Below, piece by piece: positions 56,420 through 64,000 of a DNA stretch of 64,000 nt (its first letter is position 1; each line of letters starts with the position of its first letter). This DNA comes from Vulpes vulpes. Its lineage: Eukaryota; Chordata; Mammalia; Carnivora; Canidae. The position numbers and the translations under genes are program-made. The DNA lies in assembly GCF_048418805.1 (NCBI RefSeq), contig NC_132781.1:58551648-58615647 (forward strand). Direction: 5' to 3'. The notes beneath the pieces were generated by a model. That model saw nothing but the letters and a program-made list of their open reading frames with translations, was not told where the DNA came from and did not search any database.

Positions 56420-56600
56420 GCTTCTATGTGCTACTGCACCCAAACCCTTTCGTCTTTCCCACAACCCCTCAATGCAGGTATCAGGATCCCTGTTTAATAG
56501 GCGAGAAGAGTGAGGCCCCAAAACAGTAACATCCACTGGCCAAGATCACCCAGAAAGTAGATGACAGAGTCAGGATTCAAGGTCTGCCTGCCTGACTAGA
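56420..56600 (-). mobile_element. MIR, antisense
   Basis: GGCGAGAAGAGTGAGGCCCC, GATCACCCAGAAAGTAGATG and GTCAGGATTCAAGGTCTGCC follow reverse MIR order, then run into the TTCC tract. Confidence 0.8.
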
Positions 56601-56761
56601 CTCTCTCTTTCCTTCCTTCCTTCCTTCCTTCCTTCCTTCCTTCCTTCCTTCCTTCCTTCCTCCCTCCCTCCCTCCCTCCCTTCTTTCCTTCCTCCCTCAC
56701 TCCCTCCTTCCCTCCCTTCCTCCTTCCCTCCCTCCCTCTCTCCTTTTCTTTCTCCCTTTTT
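56601..56761. repeat. (TTCC)n / (CTCC)n polypyrimidine tract, about 160 bp
   Basis: A nearly pure TTCC array (about 56609-56660) grades into CTCC and mixed pyrimidine repeats. It is the largest short-tandem-repeat block in the window and likely length-polymorphic. Confidence 0.95.
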
Positions 56762-57039
56762 ACAGACTTTCCACTGAAGCAGGCTGTGTCCAAGGAAAGT
56801 CTGGGGCCCGTTTCTGACTCTCAGTTATCCCATCCATGAGAAGGAATTGGACAAATCAATATCTAATGATCTTTTCAGGCCTAAATGAGTCACAGTTTTA
56901 AGATTCCAAGTGGGATTTTAGTGGGGTGGGGGTGGGAGCTCACTTCGATGGAATGAATGCATCCCTGAAGGAAAGAATTGCTCATGTTAACCAGCGACAG
57001 AGGTGGACAGGAAGGCCATACTTCCAAATATACCCAGAA

Positions 57040-57160
57040 CACGTGTACTTGGAGTCGGTGTGGTGGTGTGGAACCAACTAGGATTTAAGCCTTCAATCCC
57101 TCCACTTCCTGGCTGTGTGATCCTGGGCAAATAGCTTCACCTCTCTGGTTGTTTTTGGTC
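57040..57160 (+). mobile_element. MIR fragment, sense
   Basis: CTTGGAGTCGGTGTGG, then TGGCTGTGTGATCCTGGGCA and AATAGCTTCACCTCTCTGG follow MIR order. Confidence 0.75.
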
Positions 57161-58539
57161 CTGCTAGTAGTTTGCCCTGCTGTTATGGAAGCCTAAAGGG
57201 GCAACAAAGGCTCCCCAGTGTGGAAACCTTTGCAGCAGGTAGAAGTGGCAAAAGTCCTCTGTCTTTACAGACTACCAGGACTCCTTTTCACCGGCGCCCA
57301 TCTTCCCAGATGGATTTTTGTAAAAGCCAGTGCTCTTTGCAACCTGGCCTGGAAACCCAGAGCAGCTGAGAGTGGAGGGGAAGGCCTGAGGTTTCTGTTT
57401 CCAGCGAAAGCAGAGCCAAGTCCCTCCCCCGCCCCTCTCCCCGCCAGTCTGGGCCCACCTCCTTCGGGCCTGCACCGGCTGGCTGGCCTTCTCAGGTTTC
57501 TGAAAGCCTGTGTTCCCAGAGGAGGCATTAAGGATGGAGGAATGCAGACCTGGGTGTGACGGTTGAGGGGCTGTGCTGAGAAGCAGTCTGGGGAGAGCCC
57601 CCCATCTGGCCAGCTGCACCCCAGCTCAGCCCCCACTGGGGAGGAGGAGAAAGGAAGCGGGCAGGAAGCCGATCCAGCAGTCTCTCCGAGGAGTTCCTGT
57701 GCTCTGGGTTAAGAATTCTGGTGTGGGGAGGAGGGGGGTGTTGGAGGGCTCAGACCACTCGGAGGGAGTGAAGGAACCAGTTAGTCTGAGGGCTCTAGGC
57801 AACCTTGATTAGGTCCCAGTCAAAGGTGCTTGTTGGTGACAATGAGAGGGGATGAATATTTACTGAACAACTATTGCTTTCCAGGCATGGGAAAGTCTCT
57901 ATACCAGCAGAACCCAGCTATCTTGGGGCCTTCCTACTTCCAGCACAGGCCTCATCTCAGCAGGGAGTCACATATAAGAAAAAAGTGAAGCAAACAACCA
58001 GCAAGCAGATGCATAGGATTAAAAAAAAAGATTAGCCAACCCAAATCCAATTCCCAGACTGCTGCAAGGCAAAGCAGCTTTGACAGAAGCCCTTCTGGAA
58101 CACTGGAGATGGAGACAAACCTAACCAGTGCGTCCTGCAGGAAGACATCCTAAAGCCAGCTCTAGAGGAGATATCACGCCTCCTCTCCAAAGGCTGCTTC
58201 TCAGAGCTCCTTGTGGAGGTCTCTCTCTCCTTGATTCCTAGTCACCAGGTAGTCATGGATTCCGCTTTCCTCGGGACAGCCCTGGGTGACGGCTGAGTAT
58301 TACTAACAGCGCCCCCTTGCATGCTCAAGAGAGTCCTGGGAGAACAGTAAATAATAATGGCTTTTCTCCTCATTCCCTGCTGACTGGCCTCTAGCGTCAG
58401 CCAAGGCCCTGTGGCAGAGCAGGCTTGCAAGCAAAGGACACCCTTGGAAGGCAAGGGAGGGAGCAAGGTTCTTCTGCCAGTGCTTTGATTGTCTTGTCTT
58501 CTGCACCCCAGAGTCTTCTTGTTAATTCCATACGATCCT

Positions 58540-58690
58540 GACCTCACCAATCAGTCTACATTCTCTCAATGAGGAAACGAAAGCCCAGAGTTTCATACTT
58601 GCTCAAAGTCAAACATTCAGTATTTCCCAAAGCCGAGACTCAAACTCAGCTCAGCCTGAGTCCAAACACACTGTTTCCCACGAGACCAGG
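58540..58690 (-). mobile_element. MIR fragment, antisense
   Basis: AATGAGGAAACGAAAGCCC, GAGACTCAAACTCAGCTCAG and GAGTCCAAACACACTGTTTC follow reverse MIR order. Confidence 0.7.
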
Positions 58691-58769
58691 TAGAGTGACC
58701 AGCAGGAGAGGATCAGCTTGGCATACCCTTAATTTCCAAGAGAGGAATGAACAAGCTCCCATGTGCTAC

Positions 58770-58880
58770 ATACAGAGATTCTAAGGCCCGGAGAGGGTTG
58801 GTGCCTTACTCAAGATCACACAGTGCATAAGCGACAGAGCTTGGGCTAGAACCAGTACCCTTAATCCCAAAACATCCCTG
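58770..58880 (-). mobile_element. MIR fragment, antisense
   Basis: GGTTGGTGCCTTACTCAAGA, TCACACAGTGCATAAGCGAC and GGGCTAGAACCAGTACCC follow reverse MIR order. Confidence 0.78.
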
Positions 58881-59224
58881 AGCTTTTCCTGAGCAGACAA
58901 GAAGGCTTGGTGCTACTCTGGGAGAAAGCCTGGGTTACCAGTGTTTCCATCTCTCCCTCTGTTGGTTCTGCTTGTATAATTCAGACTCTGTCTTAGTTTC
59001 CTCCTCCAACAGACTCTCTGGAGGCCCTGCTGGCCCCTCTCCCAGAGAAAGGAGGCTGCACCCAGACCCCAAGCAACTGCATTGCCTCAAGGAGGTGTGG
59101 AGCAGGAGTAGTATTCAGACCCTGGAAGCTCTCACTACAGTGCCCATTTCCCAGAGTCATCAATGTGGAATGCCACATCAGAGGTGTCCTAACCACATCA
59201 CCCAAACTTAGTTTGGTATTTAAG

Positions 59225-59760
59225 ACCCTCTCTTCTCCACCTTCACCCTTATATGTATCCTATGCTCTAGCCATACGTGCCGAAGCGTACCCTGCTTCGC
59301 TTTTTCTAGTCATCAGGCTTTATCATGTGCTGTTCCCTCTGCCTGGAGTACCCTTTCTCCCACCTATCTGAAGAACTCTTATTCATCTGTCAGGATCCAA
59401 ATCAAATGCCCCTTCCCAGGGCATCAATAATCATACTGGTGGGTCCAATGGATTATTTACAAGTGTCCCTTCTGATTGGTCAGTGACAGTGACAAGCAGG
59501 TTTTTAAATATTTATATTTTCCCCCAGCCTTTCCCTCTGTGTAGTCTTCCCTGACCCTAGATAGGCTCATCCTTCTCCCGGGCTCCTTTACATCCCTCTG
59601 CTGCAGGCCTTGTCCCACTGGCTGGCATGGTTCTGCTGCCTCCCTAGATGGTGAGTTTCTGAAGGGCAGGGACCCTGACTGGTCATCATGGTATATCCCC
59701 AGGGCCACACCAATGCCCAAGCAGCCATGCTTGTACCTTGGGTACAGGTTTTGATACTGG
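59225..59760 (+). mobile_element. L2 3' half
   Basis: GTGCTGTTCCCTCTGCCTGG, ATTCATCTGTCAGGATCCAA, AGTCTTCCCTGACCC and GAAGGGCAGGGACCCTGACT occur in L2 order across about 0.5 kb. No ORF survives. Confidence 0.75.
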
Positions 59761-59824
59761 GAGGCAACTGCTAGGAGCTGGAGGAGCACCAGGACACTTC
59801 AAATAGCCCCCATGTTCGATAGGA

Positions 59825-59946
59825 GGTACATCCTACGAGTTCTCACATCGTGTGCATTCTCACATCAACTCACTCCTTCTGATAAGTATTGCTTCCACTT
59901 TGTAGGTGGAGAAACCAAAGCACAGAGAGATAAACTTTGCTAGGTA
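59825..59946 (-). mobile_element. MIR, antisense, split by a SINE
   Basis: GGTGGAGAAACCAAAGCACA and GAGAGATAAACTTTGCTAGG lead into the SINEC at 59947. The right piece resumes at about 60128 with AGTTAAGTGATGGGCTGGG and TTTGAATCCTAG. Confidence 0.78.
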
Positions 59947-60127
59947 GGGGCACCTGAGTGGCTCAGTGGTTGAGCGTTTGCCTTTGGCTCAGGTCATAAT
60001 CCTGGAGTACTGGGATCGAGTCCCACATCAGGCTCCCCATGGGGAGCCTGCTTCTCCCTCTGCCTGCGTCTCTGCCTCTCTCTCTGTGTCTTTCATGAAT
60101 AAATAAATAGAATCTTTAGAAACAAAC
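59947..60127 (+). mobile_element. SINEC
   Basis: The copy runs from GGGCACCTGAGTGGCTCAGT to an A-rich tail, with the near-TSD AAACTTKGCTAG at 59932-59943 and 60128-60139. It interrupts a MIR-like stretch that ends near 59946. Confidence 0.93.
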
Positions 60128-60649
60128 AAACTTGGCTAGTTAAGTGATGGGCTGGGGATTTGAATCCTAGTCTCAGTGTAAAGTGCCTACTCTTTCCATG
60201 CAGTCTCTGAATTCCAAGCACCCTTGCTTGGGTGAGAGCAGTCTCAGCTTTGGGAATTCTGCTCAGCCCGCCAGAACTACACTCAGGATAGTGGGGAGCC
60301 TATGAGCATAGACTCACTCCCCTCACCTGCAGTGGCCCCAGGCTAGGAGCACCACATAAGTGGGACCAACTTTTTGCCCTGAGCCTCCCTTTACAAGCCT
60401 CAAAGCCAAGCCTGGCCTTTGGCTGCCCTTGGCATAAATTCTAAATAAGGATTCTAGGAAGCAGTTCTGCAAAAGATGTAGTGCTTTCCAGGGTGAACCA
60501 AAAAGACAAGATACAAATGACCCTCCCACAGGGTCACATTTGCATTGACTACTTAGAAGATCCTTTCTGTCCCAGGTACCACCTACATGTCAAACTGTCA
60601 TTCTCAAGAGGACTTCAAGGTGGCTTGGTGGAACCAGCCCCAAGCCTTG

Positions 60650-60820
60650 AGCCACGAGATCTGGGTTCAAATTCTGACCTCAGTGTTTAACTTGCCCTAT
60701 GACCTTGGCAAGCCACTTTACCTTTCTGACTCTTGCTGGCTTTGTAAGTCAAGAGGTTGTTGGGAAAACAGAATGGAGGTGATTAGTACCAAGTGCCTGG
60801 CATGGGCTGAATTTCCCTCT
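60650..60820 (+). mobile_element. MIR, sense
   Basis: GAGATCTGGGTTCAAATTCT, TATGACCTTGGCAAGCCACT and CAAGTGCCTGGCATGGGCTG follow MIR order. Confidence 0.82.
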
Positions 60821-61367
60821 ATAAATGGGGATTGGCTAGGAGCCTAAAATATCCCTGTCCTTCCAGAGAAAGTCCCTGGTCTCCTCTCCAGCCAGTCTCA
60901 GTAATCTTCAAATTCCCCAGGTAAGATCGCCACACCCCCTTTCTTAAGATAACCTGGTTTGACCTTCAGGCTTGTGGGTGGGGGAAGCACAGCCTCTTTT
61001 TTTCCTCTTCTGTCCAGAACTCTCTCCTTTGAAACCCATGTAGGAGGCCATAGGCCTCTTTTAGATGAAATTTTGCTTGGGAGAAAGTCCCTGTACTTCG
61101 AAAAACAGATAGCAGAGTCCTGCCGCCTCCACCTCCACATGGTTTGGACAAAATTTTCAGAATTTGGCTGAGCTGCAAACCCAGTATATGAAAATTCTAA
61201 TTTATCCAACACAGAAGTCACACCTGTAGATTCACTGCTCCCCCATTCATATTGTAAATGGATCTTCCTTTCAAACCACATGCAACTTCTCAGATGCCTC
61301 CGTAGAGCCAAATGGTAGTCTTCCTGAAGTACTGCTATGCTCTGGAGGTGACCTGAGCAGGCATTTC

Positions 61368-61545
61368 TTTTCTTTCTTTTTTTAAAGATTTTATTTATTT
61401 ATTCATGAGAGACACACAGAGAGAGGCAGAGACATAGGCAGAGGGAGAGGCAGTTTCCCTGTGGGGAGCCCAATGCGGGACTCAATCCCAGGATCCCGGA
61501 ATCATGACCTGAACCAGCGCAGCCACTGAGCCACCCAGGTGCCCC
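61368..61545 (-). mobile_element. SINEC
   Basis: This reverse copy ends GAGCCACCCAGGTGCCC. The 15-bp TSD CTGAGCAGGCATTTC is perfect at 61353-61367 and 61546-61560. Confidence 0.96.
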
Positions 61546-61594
61546 CTGAGCAGGCATTTCAAGTGGAAGCTTCTACTGTGAGCTTCACAGATCA

Positions 61595-61745
61595 CAAAGC
61601 CTGCTCACACCCAGCATCTCACCTAAGACTCACAGGAGCAGCATATTATGCTCATTTTCTAAGCTGAGAAACTGAAGCCCATACAGTGGGAGTACCTCAC
61701 CTCAACTTCCATACAGAGCTGGGGCAGAACAGGACCAGAGTGACC
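61595..61745 (-). mobile_element. MIR, antisense
   Basis: GCATATTATGCTCATTTTCT, GAGAAACTGAAGCCCATAC and GAGCTGGGGCAGAACAGGAC follow reverse MIR order. Confidence 0.7.
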
Positions 61746-62127
61746 TCGCCCCTTTCCCTATGACCTCATATCATACGGCAGAGTTTGTCACCTTTTCTTC
61801 AGCTTGCATAGCCCCAGTGGTTTCTCTTCTCTGGGTTCCCTGAAACCAACACTGTGAAGTCCCAGCTCCTGAGAATGACAACCTGTTGTTTCTGACGTCT
61901 GTGGATTTCTCCAGCCCCATAGCCGGCAGCTCCAGCTTCATGGGACATCTGTCCTACCTTCCAAATGTGACTTAGAACTGTCACCCATGTCACCTTCTCT
62001 GCTTCAAAGATGCTGATGTGGATGGGGCTGGCGGTGACATGGGGATGAAAGTCATAAATGGGTGAGTGCACCAGGCCGTACTAGGATAAAGCCAGCGAGG
62101 TGCCCAAGATGCAAAGTGTTTAAGGAA

Positions 62128-62665
62128 ATGGTTTGTTGATAAGTTAAACATAGAATTATCATATGACCCAACAATTCCACTCCTGGGTATATATGAAAAA
62201 GAACTGAAAATCGGGTGTCCACAGCGACGCTATTCACAAGAGCCAAAAGGTGGAATCAATTAAAACGTCCATCAACAAATGAGCAGATAAAACAAAATGT
62301 GGTCTATCCATACAATGGAATTTTCTATGGCCATATAAAGCAATGAGGTACTGATCCCCACTACTAGATGGTCGAACCTTGAAAACATTTTGCTAAATGA
62401 AAGAAGCCAGTCACAAATGGCCATATGTTGTACGATGTCCAGACTATGCAAACACAGAGAGACAAAAAGCAGACCGGTGGTTGATGGGGTGCATGGGAGG
62501 GGGACATGGGGGCTTCCTTTTGGGATGATGAAAATGTTCTGGAACGAGGAAGTGGTGATTGTTCCACATATCGTGAATGTAGTAGAAACCACTGAATTGT
62601 AAACTTTAAAATAGTTTCAGTGGCATATTTTAGGTTGTATGTATTTTACTCCAATGAAAGAAAAA
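62128..62665 (+). mobile_element. Old L1 (L1M-type) 3' fragment
   Basis: Recognisable L1 ORF2-end and 3'UTR phrases are present: CATATGACCCAACAATTCCA, ATCAACAAATGAGCAGATAA, GATGAAAATGTTCTGGAAC and CACTGAATTGTAAACTTTAA. It is diverged and has no long ORF. This is an inactive fossil. Confidence 0.88.
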
Positions 62666-62919
62666 TATAAGGAAGCAGTCACCCTTGGGTGCCAACCTGC
62701 ACTTGCACGCCATGAGGGTGTGCACCTTCTTCCATTTTGTGCCCTGGTGCCTCAGCTGCTCACCCTAATGGCTGGCTCTAGTGTCAGCAGCCTCCTCCAT
62801 GGAAGAGGGAATTCTGCGATTGCTCTGTAGCTTCTCGGCTCACCACCGTCCGGGAGGATCCTTCCTTGGGCAGTCCAGCTCATGGGCTGATTGAGAATAA
62901 AAACATTTGGTAAAAAGAG

Positions 62920-63096
62920 GGATACCTGGGTGGCTCAGCGGTTGAGTATCTCCCTTTGGCTCAGGTCATAATCCCTGTTCCCGGGATGGAGCCTGCTTCA
63001 CTCTCTGCCTATGTCTCTGCCTCACTCTCTGTGTCTCTCATAAATAAAATAAAATAAAATAAAATAAAATAAAATAAAATAAAATAAAACCCCACA
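62920..63096 (+). mobile_element. Internally deleted SINEC with (AAAAT)n tail
   Basis: The head is normal, but the central part between the B-box region and GGAGCCTGCTTC is shortened. The tail is an AAAAT repeat (about 63042-63090). The TSD ACAT(T)TGGTAAAAAGAG is at 62903-62919 and 63097-63112, with one indel. Confidence 0.92.
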
Positions 63097-63237
63097 ACAT
63101 TGGTAAAAAGAGGCAGAGATAGGGAATTAGGAGCAGGAATTGCTTGGGAACAGCCAAGAAATAGTAGAGAGAAGAAAAACCATGGAGAAAGAACATGGAG
63201 AAGGGGAGGAAAGAGAAGAATTGCCAGGCTCAATTTT

Positions 63238-63334
63238 TAGAACGGCTTTATTGAAATCCAATTCACATACCATACAATTCACCCAGCCAAAGTGTACCAT
63301 TCAATAGTTTTGAGTATACAAAGAGTACAAACTG
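63238..63334. mobile_element. Old LINE-like repeat, left piece
   Basis: TTTATTGAAATCCAATTCAC and CCATACAATTCACCC followed by CATTCAATAGTTTTGAGTAT match a common fossil LINE-type repeat. Its continuation is the piece at 63854-63945 on the far side of the L1 and SINE. Confidence 0.65.
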
Positions 63335-63624
63335 CCAGTTGGAAGATGAATAAGTTCTGGGGATCTAAAGTACAGTGTGGTGACTATAGTTCATAAGACT
63401 CTTGTATACTTGAAAGTGTGAGAGAGTAGATCTTAAAAGTTTTCACCACACACACACACACACACACACTCACACGCACATACACACAGTAATTAGGTTA
63501 GGTGATGGATGTGCTAACTAACCTGACTTGTGGTACTGGTATTGATGCTTCCATCAAATCATCACATTGTACCTTAAATTTACACAATGTTGTGTGTCAA
63601 CTGTATTTCAAGACAACTGGAAAC
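63335..63624 (+). mobile_element. Old L1 3' end with embedded CA repeat
   Basis: The phrases GTGTGGTGACTATAGTTCAT, AGAGTAGATCTTAAAAGTTT and GTACCTTAAATTTACACAAT are typical of L1 3'UTRs, ending in an A-rich tail. A (CA)n tract interrupts it at 63445-63488. It seems to split an older repeat (63238-63334 and 63854-63945). Confidence 0.8.
63445..63488. repeat. (CA)n microsatellite
   Basis: A CA run with minor interruptions (ACTCACACGC, ATACAC) within an L1 3' end. Confidence 0.9.
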
Positions 63625-63637
63625 AAAACAAATTTTA

Positions 63638-63840
63638 TTTCATTTTATTTTTAATGACTTTTTAAATTTATTTATTCATAAGAGACATGCAGAGAGAGGC
63701 AGAGACATAGGCAGAGGGATAAGCAGGCTGATAAGCAGGCTCCCCTCCGAGGAGCCAGATGCAGGACTCGATCCCAGGACCCCAGGATCATGCCCTGAGC
63801 CAAAGGCAGATACTCAACCACTGAGCCACCCAGGTGCCCC
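63638..63840 (-). mobile_element. SINEC with internal 12-bp duplication
   Basis: This reverse copy contains GATAAGCAGGCT twice in tandem (about 63718-63741). The perfect TSD AAAACAAATTTTA lies at 63625-63637 and 63841-63853. It inserted at the tail of an L1 fragment. Confidence 0.95.
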
Positions 63841-63853
63841 AAAACAAATTTTA

Positions 63854-63945
63854 AAATGGTTTTTAGTACAGTCGCAGTTACATACACTATCACCATAGTC
63901 AATTTTAGAACATTTTTATTATGAAAAGAGAAATCATCCCCCTCC
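63854..63945. mobile_element. Old LINE-like repeat, right piece
   Basis: ATGGTTTTTAGTACAG and CTATCACCATAGTCAATTTT continue the same fossil repeat that stops near 63334, shown by the order of its known phrases. The two pieces are now separated by about 520 bp of later insertions. Confidence 0.6.
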
Positions 63946-64000
63946 CTGCCTTCAGCTCTTGAACACTGCATCGAGGAGTCAGGGTAGTATCTGCCTGTGG

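Larger units (their letters stand above)
49401..64000. other. Sequence upstream of NEK6
   Basis: No exon with convincing splice sites and coding sense was found on either strand here. The region is MIR-rich to about 55.7 kb. After that it holds a nested L1/SINE insertion, a TTCC tract, an L2 3' end, and L1M and SINE mosaics. The unique stretches at 51.2-51.7, 53.5-54.9, 56.8-57.8, 57.95-58.5 and 60.1-61.3 kb show nothing I can name. By human synteny the next gene to the right would be LHX2, probably well beyond this window. Confidence 0.6.

Noticed and set aside
56601..56793. Minus-strand frame rich in Lys, Arg, Glu and Gly
   Set aside because: It is a translation of the TTCC/CTCC repeat, not a gene.
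62128..62665. Possible functional L1 ORF2 end
   Set aside because: The fragment is diverged and has stops in all frames; it is a fossil.

Overview
The window is mammalian nuclear DNA from a carnivore, almost certainly a canid (dog or close relative). Sixteen tRNA-Lys-derived SINEC elements are present. Several have the young canid SINEC_Cf head (GGGATCCCTGGGTGGCGCAG) and clean target-site duplications (TSDs). There is also a 3' end typical of the canine L1, plus a background of old MIR, L2 and L1M fragments. There is no bacterial-style gene packing. Nearly every open reading frame in the window is chance or repeat-derived.

One protein-coding gene can be supported: the 5' part of NEK6 (NIMA-related serine/threonine kinase 6) on the minus strand. 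A CpG island at about 48.24-49.40 kb carries the presumed promoter and a noncoding first exon ending in a consensus donor at 48986. Intron 1 (about 38 kb) leads to exon 2 (10894-11012), which holds the start codon and 30 codons. Intron 2 (10.7 kb) leads to exon 3 (37-177), with 47 codons covering the glycine-rich loop and catalytic lysine. The remaining exons lie beyond position 1.

Layout by region. 1-11 kb: exons 3 and 2 with intron 2, which holds MIR, L2 and SINE copies, an AT-rich block (5.7-6.1 kb) and a cluster of homeodomain-type TAATTA motifs (8.9-9.1 kb). 11-49 kb: intron 1, mostly MIR-rich unique sequence with nine SINEs, one MaLR-like fragment (30 kb) and a second TAATTA block (40.6-40.8 kb). 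48.2-49.4 kb: the CpG-island promoter with three kinds of GC-rich short tandem repeat. 49.4-64 kb: upstream flank, denser in young repeats, including a three-layer nested insertion at 55.78-56.28 kb, a large TTCC tract at 56.6 kb, and an L1/SINE mosaic at 62-64 kb.

From memory of human synteny, NEK6 lies between LHX2 (upstream) and PSMB7 (downstream), so the right end probably points toward LHX2. I found no convincing novel multi-gene system. The most useful leads are an overlapping upstream ORF at the NEK6 start codon, the homeodomain-motif cluster in intron 2, the GC repeats in the promoter, and a young antisense SINE carrying a strong splice-acceptor-like site.
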